The position numbers were made by a program, and so were the translations under genes. The notes beneath the pieces were generated by a model, which was not told where the DNA came from, made no database searches, and saw only the letters and a program-made list of their open reading frames with translations. From Pseudooceanicola aestuarii (GTDB lineage: Bacteria; Pseudomonadota; Alphaproteobacteria; Rhodobacterales; Rhodobacteraceae), in assembly GCF_010614805.1 (NCBI RefSeq), contig NZ_JAAFZC010000001.1, forward strand, positions 372,001 through 436,000: 64,000 nt of DNA, read 5' to 3'. The first letter of the stretch is position 1. Each line of letters starts with the position of its first letter. Below are positions 9,479 through 17,887 of this stretch, in pieces.

Positions 9479-9507
9479 TTGCTTGCTTTTTACAAAAGCC
9501 CTGCAAT
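9479..9507 (+). promoter_or_regulatory. Possible promoter of cspA
   Basis: TTGCTT at 9479-9484 and TGCAAT at 9502-9507 are separated by 17 bases, in an AT-rich stretch 105 bases before the cold-shock gene. The match is partial. A leader of roughly 100 bases would fit cold-shock mRNAs, which often carry long 5' leaders. Confidence 0.3.
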
Positions 9508-9611
9508 CCTTGGCCATATGCCATGGGATTTCGGGGGGTCTCACGCCGGGACCGCTGCGGATCTTCGGCATGTCCCGCGATGCGGGTGGAACGGCAGAAG
9601 GAGACACGGGA

Positions 9612-9818
9612 ATGCCGACGGGCACCGTCAAATGGTTCAATACGACTAAAGGCTACGGCTTCATCGCCCCCGAAGGTGGCGGCAAGGACGTTTTCGTCCA
9701 CATCTCGGCTGTGGAGCGATCGGGGCTGACCGGCCTCGCCGACAATCAGAAGGTGGGCTACGAACTGGCCGAAGGGCGTGACGGCCGCGAAATGGCCAGC
9801 GATCTGACACTTCTGTAA
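9612..9818 (+). CDS. Cold shock protein, CspA family
   Basis: A 68-residue single OB-fold protein that binds single-stranded nucleic acid. Both RNP motifs are present: KGYGFIAP (RNP1) and DVFVHISAV (RNP2), preceded by GTVKWFN. The ATG at 9612 follows AGAAGGAGA at a good distance. The gene stands alone and ends in a hairpin terminator. Whether it is cold-induced or constitutive cannot be told from sequence. Confidence 0.95.
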   Translation: MPTGTVKWFNTTKGYGFIAPEGGGKDVFVHISAVERSGLTGLADNQKVGYELAEGRDGREMASDLTLL

Positions 9819-9820
9819 CC

Positions 9821-9855
9821 CACCGGCGCGGACGTTTTCGTCCCTCCGGTGTTGT
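9821..9855 (+). terminator. Terminator of cspA
   Basis: CACCGG pairs with CCGGTG and inside it GGACG pairs with CGTCC around a TTTT loop; TTGT follows the stem. It begins two bases after the cspA stop codon. Confidence 0.6.
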
Positions 9856-9865
9856 CAGAATCACT

Positions 9866-10192
9866 TCAGGCAGGGTCTTCCGAGCGAAGGCCCTGCCAAT
9901 GCTCTCCCATTGCAACGATGCAGGAGCGACCGCTGGCGTAGCTGACGACCAGCGTCCAATCGCCGTCCTCCGCTGTCCAGACCTCCATCACCTGCTCCGG
10001 CCCGCGCAGGCCCATGGCATGGCGCCGCGCCCGGTGGTGCACGGCCAGCCGCTGTTCCATTCGCGGCCGGGTGTCGCAAATGACATCGGCGATCGGCCCC
10101 GCGGCGCGGGCAGGCTGGGCAACGCACAGAAGCGGGGCGGCGATCACGGACAGGATCAGGTGATGCGGTGCAGGGATGGGGATGTGGAACAC
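9866..10192 (-). CDS. Exported small protein, unknown
   Basis: A 108-residue protein without a recognised family. The likely start is a GTG at 10192, preceded by AAAGGA; it gives a signal peptide VFHIPIPAPHHLILSVIAA...PARA followed by a mature part AGPIADVICDTRPRMEQ. The mature part has two cysteines (VICDT and GRSCIV), consistent with one disulfide in the periplasm, and ends in an acidic-aromatic core (QVMEVWTAEDGDWTLVVSY). Starts further upstream lack a ribosome site. A terminator of the neighbour at 10344 lies in its upstream gap. Confidence 0.65.
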   Translation of the reverse strand: MFHIPIPAPHHLILSVIAAPLLCVAQPARAAGPIADVICDTRPRMEQRLAVHHRARRHAMGLRGPEQVMEVWTAEDGDWTLVVSYASGRSCIVAMGEHWQGLRSEDPA

Positions 10193-10288
10193 GGCGGTCC
10201 TTTCGCAGCGCCGTTCGCGACCGGCGGGACCCTCAGTGTAACAGTTTGATGACAATCCACCGAGCGGCAATTGCCTTTCAACGCGAAA

Positions 10289-10312
10289 ACGCGCCGCGAA
10301 TCCGCGACGCGC
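10289..10312 (-). terminator. Terminator of the leftward gene ending at 10344
   Basis: On the minus strand GCGCGTCGCG pairs with CGCGGCGCGT (one G-U pair) around a GATT loop, followed by TTTCGCGTT. It lies 32 bases after the stop codon of the exported Cys protein. Confidence 0.7.
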
Positions 10313-10343
10313 CTGATCTGTCCGCCTGTCGAAGCGCGCTAAT

Positions 10344-10625
10344 TCAGGGCGATTTGGAGCCGTAGGTGGCGGGCGATTTGGAGCCGTCGTAGTAATAGCG
10401 CTTCGCCACGTGGCGTTTGCGTACCGGATGTCGGTTCCATTGCTGGTAGGTCGCCCCCTGATTGGGAGAGCCACAGCAGATCACGCCGTTGATTTGCACG
10501 GGTTGCAGACCATAGGGGCAATAATTCGCCGCCGCCGGATAGGGAAAAATCTTGGCGTCCATGGCGGCCGCCGGCGCGGCCAGCACCATCAGCGCGGCCG
10601 AGGCGCGGAAAAGGGATCTGAACAT
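10344..10625 (-). CDS. Exported small Cys-containing protein, unknown
   Basis: A 93-residue protein with a clear signal peptide (MFRSLFRASAALMVLAAPAAA). The mature domain has three cysteines (NYCPYGL and GVICCG) and then a basic linker RHPVRKRHVAKRYYY. The end repeats GSKSP twice, encoded by a 17-bp direct repeat. No function is known to me. The ATG at 10625 follows GAGGA; the open frame reaches further upstream but without an export signal. It is a single gene with its own terminator. Confidence 0.7.
   Translation of the reverse strand: MFRSLFRASAALMVLAAPAAAMDAKIFPYPAAANYCPYGLQPVQINGVICCGSPNQGATYQQWNRHPVRKRHVAKRYYYDGSKSPATYGSKSP
10347..10387. repeat. 17-bp direct repeat, period 24
   Basis: GGGCGATTTGGAGCCGT occurs at 10347-10363 and 10371-10387. 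It encodes the two GSKSP blocks at the C-terminus of the exported protein above. A recent in-frame duplication is the simplest reading. Confidence 0.8.
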
Positions 10626-10694
10626 TCTGGTCCTCGAAGTCGCTTTGGTCATCACGCGGATGTTAGCACCCAAGTTGCCAGAGGCGAAGAATTT

Positions 10695-11102
10695 TCACCC
10701 CGCGCGCCCCGCCAGACGCAGCAGCGCAACACCCGCCGCCGCCGCTCCGCCGGTCAGCAGGGTGCCCCAGGTCAGGTCCAGCAGCACCAGTTTCCACGAC
10801 CAGTCCCGCAGGGTGGCGAAATTTGTGAATTCATAGGTGCCATAGGCCAGCGCGCCCAGCAGCGCCCCGTTCAGGAACGCCTGCCCCACCGCGCCCTCCC
10901 GCAGCGCGGGAAGGGAGACGAACCAGACAAGCCCGCCGACGTAGAACAGGTAAAACAGCGCCGCCGGTCCCAGCCGCAGATCGTCCAGCAGGGCCTCGCC
11001 CAGATGTGCCTCGAACACTGGGCGCAGCACGGTCTTCAGCATGATCGCATCGACAGCCAGGAACAGCACGGCGGTCACGAGATAGAGGGCAACAGGGGTC
11101 AT
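10695..11102 (-). CDS. DUF2177 family membrane protein
   Basis: A 135-residue integral membrane protein of the DUF2177 family. It has four hydrophobic segments and the family's conserved pattern: LFLAVDAIMLKTVLRPVF near the N-terminus, AALFYLFYVGGLVWF in the middle, and GALLGALAYGTYEFTNFATLRDW then WGTLL towards the end. Function unknown. The ATG at 11102 follows GGAGAC. It lies 50 bases downstream of folA in the same direction, so it may be the last gene of a thyA-folA transcript. Confidence 0.85.
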   Translation of the reverse strand: MTPVALYLVTAVLFLAVDAIMLKTVLRPVFEAHLGEALLDDLRLGPAALFYLFYVGGLVWFVSLPALREGAVGQAFLNGALLGALAYGTYEFTNFATLRDWSWKLVLLDLTWGTLLTGGAAAAGVALLRLAGRAG

Positions 11103-11152
11103 GGGCGTCTCCGGCAGTGATGCGGGGAATACGCGCCGGCCTCCACGGCGGA

Positions 11153-11629
11153 TCAGTCTTTTCGCACCCATTCGCGCAGGGTGCAGCGCGGCGCCTCGGT
11201 CTGGATGACGCGGCTGTGGGCCACGACCCATTCAGGGCCGATCTCGGGAAAGAACGTGTCGGCATCTGGCACATCGACATCCACATCCGTCACCAGCAGC
11301 CGGTCGGCCTGCGGCAGCAACGCCTGGTAGATCCCCGCACCGCCAATGCCATAGAGACGGAAATACCCCTGGTCCCGCGCATGTTCCATCGCCGCATCCA
11401 GGTTGGCAAAGACCAGTGGCGCGCAATCGGGATCCGAGGAAATGACGATGTTCAACCGGTTCTTCAGCGGCGTGGCCGGCAGGCTGTTCCAGGTGCGCCG
11501 CCCCATGATGATCGCCCCGCCCAGCGTCTCCCTGGAAAAAGCGCGCAGATCCTCGGGCGCGTGCCAGGGGATCGTACCCTCCTTCCCTATGGCGCCGTTG
11601 CGCGATCGGGCGGCCACCAGCGCCAGCAT
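11153..11629 (-). CDS. folA: Dihydrofolate reductase
   Basis: A 158-residue enzyme that reduces dihydrofolate to tetrahydrofolate with NADPH. Family motifs: LVAARSRNGAIGKEGTIPWHAPEDL at the N-terminus, IIMGRRTWNSLP (NADPH binding), NIVISSD and YGIGGAGIYQALLP. The length is standard. Its start codon shares one base with the stop of thyA (TGATG), so the pair is translationally coupled; thymidylate synthase produces the dihydrofolate that this enzyme recycles. Confidence 0.97.
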   Translation of the reverse strand: MLALVAARSRNGAIGKEGTIPWHAPEDLRAFSRETLGGAIIMGRRTWNSLPATPLKNRLNIVISSDPDCAPLVFANLDAAMEHARDQGYFRLYGIGGAGIYQALLPQADRLLVTDVDVDVPDADTFFPEIGPEWVVAHSRVIQTEAPRCTLREWVRKD

Positions 11630-12420
11630 CAGACGGCCACCGGGGCGCGGATTGCGGGATCGGGATCATATCCGATGACCTCGAAATCCTCGAACCGGAA
11701 GTCGAACAGGCTGTCCACCTGTCGCCGGATCTGCACCTGCGGCAAGGGTTTGGGCGAGCGCGACAGCTGCTCCCGCACCTGGTCCATGTGGTTTGAATAG
11801 ATGTGCGCGTCGCCGATGGAATGGACAAAGGTGCCTGCCGCGTACCCCGTGACATGGGCCAGCATTTTCAGCAGCAGCGCATAGGAGGCGATGTTGAAGG
11901 GCACGCCCAGGAACATGTCGGCGCTGCGCTGGTAAAGTTGCAGGTGCATCCTGCCACCCAGGATACGCACCTGCCACAGCGTGTGGCAGGGTGGCAGCGC
12001 CATATCGGGCACGTCGGCGGGGTTCCAGGCCGATACGATCAGGCGTCGGCTGTCGGGGGTGGTGCGAATCGCCTCGACCAGATCCGCGATCTGGTCGATC
12101 TTGCCGTGCGGGCCGGGCCAGTGGCGCCACTGGTAGCCGTAAACCGGCCCCAGATCGCCGTTCTCATCGGCCCAGTCGTCCCAGATGGAAACACCGTTTT
12201 CCTTCAGGTAGCCGATGTTGGTGTCCCCGGCGAGGAACCAAAGCAATTCGTGAATGATCGATTTCAGGTGCAGTTTCTTGGTCGTGACCAGGGGAAAGCC
12301 CTGCGCCAGGTCAAACCGCATCTGCATCCCGAAAAAGGAGGTGGTGCCAGTGCCGGTGCGGTCGGTTGTGACCTCTCCGTCGCGCAGGATGGTGTTCAGG
12401 GCGTCATGATATTGCTGCAT
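11629..12420 (-). CDS. thyA: Thymidylate synthase
   Basis: A 263-residue enzyme that methylates dUMP to dTMP using methylene-tetrahydrofolate. The length and order match the E. coli type: [13 protein letters not shown] (phosphate-binding arginine region), [14 protein letters not shown], the catalytic cysteine in LPPCHTLWQ, and [20 protein letters not shown]. The start is the ATG at 12420; the open frame extends 19 codons upstream with no family match. It heads the thyA-folA pair and diverges from the FAD oxidase at 12542. Confidence 0.98.
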   Translation of the reverse strand: MQQYHDALNTILRDGEVTTDRTGTGTTSFFGMQMRFDLAQGFPLVTTKKLHLKSIIHELLWFLAGDTNIGYLKENGVSIWDDWADENGDLGPVYGYQWRHWPGPHGKIDQIADLVEAIRTTPDSRRLIVSAWNPADVPDMALPPCHTLWQVRILGGRMHLQLYQRSADMFLGVPFNIASYALLLKMLAHVTGYAAGTFVHSIGDAHIYSNHMDQVREQLSRSPKPLPQVQIRRQVDSLFDFRFEDFEVIGYDPDPAIRAPVAV

Positions 12421-12541
12421 CGCAGGCTCCGGACCAGGGTTCGGCGCGGTATACGCAAGGACCGGTCGGATGGCCACCGGATCCGGCCCCTTGTGGTCGC
12501 AGCCTGCCGCGCGCTACCAGATGAGGCAAGAGGAGATCCCG

Positions 12542-13918
12542 ATGCCCCACGACACCCTGATCCAAGAGCTGCGCAGCTGGCTGGGCGACCGGCTAAGCAC
12601 CGGCCAATCCGTGCGCGACCTGCACAGCCGGGACGAAGCCTACAGCCCCGCCGCCCTGCCCGACGCCGTCGTCTTTCCCGAAACGACCGCGGAGGTCAGC
12701 CGCATCATGGCCGCCTGCCACGCCGCGCGCTGCCCCGTCGTGCCCTTTGGCGTCGGCACATCGCTGGAAGGGCACGTGGTGCCGATCCACGGCGGAATCA
12801 GCATGGATTTCAATCGCATGGACCGCGTGCTGGAAATCCATCCCGAGGACATGGACGCCGTGGTTCAGCCCGGCCTGACGCGGGAGGGGCTGAACACCGA
12901 ATTGCGCGCCACCGGGCTGATGTTCACCGTCGATCCCGGAGCCAATGCCACGCTGGGCGGCATGGCCGCCACGCGCGCCTCGGGCACCAATGCGGTGCGC
13001 TACGGCACAATGCGGGAGAACGTGCTGGCCCTGGAGGTCGTGCTGGCCGACGGTACGGTGATCGAGACCGGCAGCCGCGCCCGCAAAAGCGCAGCCGGCT
13101 ACGACCTGACGCATATGTTCGTCGGGTCGGAGGGGACGCTGGGCGTGATCACCCGCCTGACCGTCCGCCTGCATCCCCAACCCGAAACGATCATGGCCGC
13201 GACATGTGCCTTTGACGGGGTGGCGGGCGCGGTGGACGCGGTCATCGCCGCGATTCAGACCGGCATCCCCATGGCTCGGATCGAGCTGCTGGACGAGGTC
13301 CAGATGCAAGGGCTGAACCTCTACAACCCCGACATGTCGCTGCCGGAACTGCCGCATCTGTTTCTGGAGTTCCACGGCACTGAACGGAGCGTCGACGAAC
13401 AAGTGGCCCTGTTCCGCGACATCGCCACCGATCATGGCGGGCAGGATTTCCAATGGGCTGCGCGGGCGGAGGACCGCAACCGCCTGTGGCAGGCCCGCCA
13501 TCAGGCCTATTACGCGGGCCGGGCGCTGAAACCGGGATCGCAGGCGCTGGTCACCGATTGCTGTGTCCCGATCTCGGCGCTGGCCGAAAGCATCGCGGAG
13601 GCCAAGGCCGCGATCACCGCCTCCGGCCTCTGGGCGCCGATTCTGGGCCATGTGGGCGACGGCAATTTCCACCTGGTCATCCTGATTGACCCCGACAGCG
13701 CCGACGACCTGGCCTCCGCCCGCTCTCTGGCTGGTCGGATCAACGAGCTGGCCCTGCGGCTGGGGGGGACGATCACCGGCGAACACGGCATCGGCACGGG
13801 CAAGCTGGGCTACATGGCGGCCGAACATGGCCCTGCCCACCAGGTGATGGGCCGCCTGAAGGCAGCGCTGGACCCCCAGGGCATCCTGAACCCCGGCAAG
13901 GTCGTGCCACGGGGCTGA
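12542..13918 (+). CDS. FAD-linked oxidase, GlcD/D-lactate dehydrogenase type
   Basis: A 458-residue flavoenzyme of the PCMH-type FAD family. The FAD-binding part shows PFGVGTSLEGHVVP, DPGANATLGGMAATRASGTNAVRYGTM (given in parts) and GYDLTHMFVGSEGTLGV. The C-terminal part has HVGDGNFH (metal or substrate histidines) and GEHGIGTGK. These fit D-2-hydroxyacid dehydrogenases such as cytochrome-linked D-lactate dehydrogenase or glycolate oxidase subunit D. No glcE or glcF follows, which favours a stand-alone D-lactate dehydrogenase. The ATG at 12542 follows GAGGAGA. Confidence 0.9.
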   Translation: MPHDTLIQELRSWLGDRLSTGQSVRDLHSRDEAYSPAALPDAVVFPETTAEVSRIMAACHAARCPVVPFGVGTSLEGHVVPIHGGISMDFNRMDRVLEIHPEDMDAVVQPGLTREGLNTELRATGLMFTVDPGANATLGGMAATRASGTNAVRYGTMRENVLALEVVLADGTVIETGSRARKSAAGYDLTHMFVGSEGTLGVITRLTVRLHPQPETIMAATCAFDGVAGAVDAVIAAIQTGIPMARIELLDEVQMQGLNLYNPDMSLPELPHLFLEFHGTERSVDEQVALFRDIATDHGGQDFQWAARAEDRNRLWQARHQAYYAGRALKPGSQALVTDCCVPISALAESIAEAKAAITASGLWAPILGHVGDGNFHLVILIDPDSADDLASARSLAGRINELALRLGGTITGEHGIGTGKLGYMAAEHGPAHQVMGRLKAALDPQGILNPGKVVPRG

Positions 13919-14070
13919 TCCGCGATGGCGGCTGGCCGGCCGATAGGTGCCATTTCGTGACACCCCCCGCAGAAGCACCCGCCCGGCCATCGAAACGATT
14001 GACTATCGGCAATCTCCCGCCGATCCTGCCGGCAAGAGGGCAAAGCCCCGGAGCATATGAGGCAGTTTCA

Positions 14071-15135
14071 ATGATTTGGCGTAGCGCAATCGTGCTTTCC
14101 GTCGCCCTGAGCCTTGCGGCCTGCGGGAACGAGACGAATCCGTTCGACACGACGGAAGCAACCGACACCACCACCGACGAGGACACCACGACCGACGACG
14201 GTCTGGACCAGATCAACGGTGACAATGTCACCCTGCCCGGCACGGCGAATCCGACGCCCGACACCGGGCTGTACCGGTACGAGGAGATGACGGAGGACGG
14301 CGACGGCTTCGCCCTGCGTCCGATGTATTCGGCCTCCTCCGACACGTTCAGCTTTGACAACCTGGCCTTCGACGGCGCCAACCTGTTCAACCGCGACGAC
14401 GTGGTGCCCAGCCTTGGCCCGGCGGGGGGCAGCGGCCCTTTTGCCGTCTACGAGAACCCCGAAACCGTGACCGACCCGGTCAACGGCAAGGACATCGACC
14501 AGCTGCCCTACAAGGCGATCTACGCTGCCAGCACGTCGGGCGATACCGAGGTCGTCGTGGTGCGCACCGGCGGGTTCATCCCCTACGGCTTTGGCGGGTT
14601 CATCTACCAGCGCAACGACGGGGCCTCTGTCGTGATCCCGCAAACCGGCCAGGCCCGGTTCGAAGGCGCCTATGCCGGGTTGCGTGATTTCGACGGTCAG
14701 GGCGGTTTGGAATACACCGTGGCCAACATCACCGTCGACGTGGATTTCGAGGATTTCAATGGCGACAACGCCCAGGATGCGATTCGCGGTCGCATCTACG
14801 ACCGCCACGTCTATGACACCAACGGGACCGAGGTGACGCAGGACATCCTGGATGCGCTGACGGCGCAGAACGGCGTGACCTACAACAGCCTGCCGGTCCT
14901 GTTGATGGATATCGGACCCAACACGGTGGACGTGAACGGCGAGGCCTCGGGCACGCTGCAATCCACCATCGTCACCACCAGTGGCACCGAAGTTCTGGAA
15001 AGTGGCAGCTATTATGCCGTTCTCTCGGGTGCCGCCCCGGACGAGATCACGGGCGTGGTCGTGATCGAATCCTCCGATCCTCGGGTCGACGGCATCACCG
15101 TGCGTGAAACCGGCGCCTTCATCGCCGAACGCTGA
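14071..15135 (+). CDS. Lipoprotein with C-terminal TbpB-like barrel (probable Slam client)
   Basis: A 354-residue lipoprotein. The signal ends in the lipobox LSLAAC (Cys about 18), followed by a Thr/Asp-rich linker (TTEATDTTTDEDTTTDDG). The C-terminal half contains the pattern GGFIYQRNDG, ARFEGAYAGLRDFDGQGG and ITVDVDFEDFNGD, like the beta-barrel domain of transferrin-binding-protein-like lipoproteins. The next gene starts one base after its stop codon and encodes a Slam-type barrel, which in other bacteria moves such lipoproteins to the cell surface. What it binds is unknown. The ATG at 14071 is backed by GAGG and the lipobox position. Confidence 0.82.
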   Translation: MIWRSAIVLSVALSLAACGNETNPFDTTEATDTTTDEDTTTDDGLDQINGDNVTLPGTANPTPDTGLYRYEEMTEDGDGFALRPMYSASSDTFSFDNLAFDGANLFNRDDVVPSLGPAGGSGPFAVYENPETVTDPVNGKDIDQLPYKAIYAASTSGDTEVVVVRTGGFIPYGFGGFIYQRNDGASVVIPQTGQARFEGAYAGLRDFDGQGGLEYTVANITVDVDFEDFNGDNAQDAIRGRIYDRHVYDTNGTEVTQDILDALTAQNGVTYNSLPVLLMDIGPNTVDVNGEASGTLQSTIVTTSGTEVLESGSYYAVLSGAAPDEITGVVVIESSDPRVDGITVRETGAFIAER

Positions 15136-15136
15136 G

Positions 15137-16606
15137 ATGACGCGCGGCGCGCATCGCGATACTGGGCGGGCGCCTGCCCGCCTGGCAGGGGTGGTGGCGG
15201 TGGCGCTGGCCCTGACCGCGCCCGCCACCGCCCAATCTGCACCCCCGACCGCACCCCAAGTCCGACACCAGTCCGCGCCCCTGCCCGATGCCGCACTGAT
15301 CGCGCGAGCCGAGGCCGGGCAGGAGCTGTCCCCGCAACAGATGCGGCGGCTGGCGATCATCGCCGTGCGCACCCGGCAGCCGACGTTGGCCGACACCTTG
15401 ACCCAGGCCCTGCTGGCCCGAGATCCGGCAGATGTGGATGCGCTGATCCTGCGCGCCCGCGCCCTGCGCGACCTGGGCCGGGCAGACGAATCGCTGGCCC
15501 TGTCGCGCCGCGCCTGGGCGCTGGCCGACAGCGACGCGCAATCCTATACCGCCGCGATGACCCGTGCGCAGGCCCTGTCGTCGAACGGGCGACGCACCAT
15601 GGCGCAGTTCTGGCTGCGTCGCGCGATGGAGACCGCACCGGGCACCACCACCCGCAACCGCGCCCTGCGCGATTTCCGCTACCTGCGCGCCCGCAACCCC
15701 TGGGCGACAGAGCTGCGCTTTGGCGTCTCGCCCAGCAGCAATATCAACAATGGCAGCACCCATGACCGCATCACGATCGAGGGCCTGCCCTTCGAGCTGA
15801 CGCTGCTGGGCTCTGCCCGTGCGCTGTCGGGTACGGAGATCGACAGCGGCCTGTCCACCCGCTACCGGCTGGCCCAGACCGGCCAGCGCGCCGACGACCT
15901 GCTGTTTCGGCTCAGCCATCGCACCTATCGTCTTTCCGAAGAAGCGCGGCAATTGGCGCCCGGCACCTCTGGCACCGATTTTTCCGAGACAACGGCATCA
16001 CTTGGCTATGCACATTCGATCAAGCTGAATGACCGGGGCGAAGAGGCGACGCTGACCGCCCTGGCCGGGCGCAGCTGGTATGGCGGCGATCCCTACGGTG
16101 AATTCCTGCGCTTTCAGGCCACCCTGCGCAAACGTCCCGGCCCACGCGCGGCGGTGACAGGCGGGGCGTCGGTGGAATGGCGCGGCGGCCCGTTGGAGCC
16201 CGAGGCCGTGCGTGGCCAGGTCTCCCTGGGCTACAGCCATGCCTTGCAGGCGGGCGCGCGGCTTGGGCTCTATTCGGCCTATACGCTCAGCCAGTCCGGC
16301 GCCATCCGAGCCGATTTCCAGGAGCTGCGGGCGGGCGCCTCCCTGTCGCCAGCGCAGGCCTGGCACGGTCTGATGCCCCGGATCGCCCTGGACTGGCGGC
16401 ACCGCGATTACGACCGCTACAGCCTGTCCAGCACCGGCCGCCAGGACAGCGAGATTTCGGCCACGATCGAGGTGCAGTTCTCCAACCTGGACTACATGGG
16501 GTTCAACCCCGTGCTCAGTGTGGAGACGGCGCGCACCCGCTCCAACCTGGACCTGCATGACGCGCGCCGCAGCGGCATCGGCCTGACCATCCGTTCCGCC
16601 TTCTAG
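15137..16606 (+). CDS. Surface lipoprotein assembly modifier (Slam-like) outer-membrane protein
   Basis: A 489-residue protein with the two-part layout of Slam: a signal peptide (VVAVALALTAPATAQ), an N-terminal helical TPR-like region (about residues 40-180, with LILRARALRDLGRADESLAL), and a C-terminal beta-barrel of repeated amphipathic strands beginning at ATELRFGVSPSSNINNG. It ends ETARTRSNLDLHDARRSGIGLTIRSAF; the SN.DLHD pattern and the final Phe are typical of the DUF560 barrel. It starts right after the lipoprotein gene without its own good ribosome site, which implies coupling. The lipoprotein is the likely client. Confidence 0.85.
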   Translation: MTRGAHRDTGRAPARLAGVVAVALALTAPATAQSAPPTAPQVRHQSAPLPDAALIARAEAGQELSPQQMRRLAIIAVRTRQPTLADTLTQALLARDPADVDALILRARALRDLGRADESLALSRRAWALADSDAQSYTAAMTRAQALSSNGRRTMAQFWLRRAMETAPGTTTRNRALRDFRYLRARNPWATELRFGVSPSSNINNGSTHDRITIEGLPFELTLLGSARALSGTEIDSGLSTRYRLAQTGQRADDLLFRLSHRTYRLSEEARQLAPGTSGTDFSETTASLGYAHSIKLNDRGEEATLTALAGRSWYGGDPYGEFLRFQATLRKRPGPRAAVTGGASVEWRGGPLEPEAVRGQVSLGYSHALQAGARLGLYSAYTLSQSGAIRADFQELRAGASLSPAQAWHGLMPRIALDWRHRDYDRYSLSSTGRQDSEISATIEVQFSNLDYMGFNPVLSVETARTRSNLDLHDARRSGIGLTIRSAF

Positions 16607-16681
16607 GCTTTCCGCTCGACATGCCGAACGGCGGGATTAGGTTGCGCCCCAGTTCAACCGCCTGCGTGAAAAGGGGACGAC

Positions 16682-17110
16682 ATGCGCGTCAAGTATCTGC
16701 ATACCATGGTCCGGGTGAAGGACCTTGAGAAATCCATGGCCTTCTACAGCCTTCTTGGCCTGAAGGAGACCCGCCGCATCGACAGTGAGCAGGGCCGGTT
16801 CAGCCTGATTTTCATGGCGCCCGAAGGCCAGGAAGAATGCCCCGTGGAACTGACCTGGAACTGGGATGGCGACGAGGCCCTGCCCGATGACAGCCGGCAT
16901 TTCGGGCATCTCGCCTATGCGGTCGAAAATATCTACGAAATGTGCAAGCATCTTCAGGACAACGGTGTGACGATCAACCGTCCGCCGCGCGATGGCCACA
17001 TGGCCTTTGTCCGCTCTCCCGACAATATCTCGGTGGAGCTGTTGCAGGAGGGGGAGGCCCTGCCTCCCGAAGAGCCCTGGGCGAGCATGGAAAACACCGG
17101 GCACTGGTAG
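16682..17110 (+). CDS. gloA: Lactoylglutathione lyase (glyoxalase I)
   Basis: A 142-residue VOC-fold enzyme that converts the hemithioacetal of methylglyoxal and glutathione to S-lactoylglutathione. It follows the E. coli GloA pattern closely: LHTMVRVKDLEKSMAFY, VELTWNW, HFGHLAYAVENI and ISVELLQ, which hold the four metal ligands (His, Glu, His, Glu). The ATG at 16682 follows AAAAGGGGA. The last codons overlap the possible start region of the next gene, suggesting cotranscription. Confidence 0.92.
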   Translation: MRVKYLHTMVRVKDLEKSMAFYSLLGLKETRRIDSEQGRFSLIFMAPEGQEECPVELTWNWDGDEALPDDSRHFGHLAYAVENIYEMCKHLQDNGVTINRPPRDGHMAFVRSPDNISVELLQEGEALPPEEPWASMENTGHW

Positions 17111-17796
17111 GCCCGTTTCTGATCTGGCTGGCACTCGCCCCGTCGCTCGCGGCGGCGGAGTGCCGGCTGGCGCTGGCGCTGGCGGTCGATATCTCGGCCT
17201 CCGTGGATGCGGCGGAATACCGGATGCAGCGCGACGGGCTGGCTGCCGCGCTGGACCATGACGATGTCCGGCGCGCGATCCTTCAGGGCGCGCCCGGCCA
17301 TGTGGCGCTGATCGTCTATGAATGGTCGGGCCGCTACCAGCAGCAGGTGGTCCTGCCCTGGGCGGTGCTGGACAGCCCCCGCAGCATCGACATCGCCGTC
17401 GCCCGGCTGGCCGCCAGCCGCCGCAGCTATGACCAGTTCCCCACCGCCATGGGGTATGCGCTGGGCTATGGCGCGGGCCTGCTGAAAAAGGGGCCGGATT
17501 GCGCGCGCAGGGTGCTCGACATCTCCGGGGACGGAGAGAACAACGAAGGGTTCCACCCCGCGGCCGCCTATCGCAACTTCCCCTTCGAGGGTGTGACGGT
17601 GAACGGCCTGGCGATCCTGGGATCGGAGGCCGGGGTGGAAGAATACTACGACCGCAACGTGCCCCACGGGCCCGGCGCCTTTGTCGCGCGGGCCGCCGGT
17701 TTCGCCGACTTCCAATCCGCGATGACCCGAAAATTATTCAGAGAGATCAATGACCTGATGATTGGAATCCAAGGCGCGGCCCCTTGGCGCGGCTAG
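17104..17796 (+). CDS. DUF1194 von Willebrand A domain protein, exported
   Basis: About 230 residues. The mature region opens ECRLALALAVDISASVDAAEY, giving the metal site DxSxS of vWA domains, with SYDQFPTAMGYALGYG and RVLDISGDGENNEGF further on (the other metal-site loops). The signal peptide VGPFLIWLALAPSLAAA is plain. The frame has no ATG, GTG or TTG between a GTG at 16942, deep inside gloA, and the mature part. The best guesses are a CTG at 17104 overlapping the gloA stop, or a CTG at 17077, so the coordinate given is provisional. The protein is probably periplasmic; ligand unknown. Confidence 0.75.
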   Translation: MVGPFLIWLALAPSLAAAECRLALALAVDISASVDAAEYRMQRDGLAAALDHDDVRRAILQGAPGHVALIVYEWSGRYQQQVVLPWAVLDSPRSIDIAVARLAASRRSYDQFPTAMGYALGYGAGLLKKGPDCARRVLDISGDGENNEGFHPAAAYRNFPFEGVTVNGLAILGSEAGVEEYYDRNVPHGPGAFVARAAGFADFQSAMTRKLFREINDLMIGIQGAAPWRG

Positions 17797-17887
17797 CTGG
17801 CCGGCAGATCGACGCCACATGTCGCGGGCGGATCGAAAGGATCGGGCGAATCGCGGCCAGCCAGGCGTTCGCGACGGCTCCGCACGC

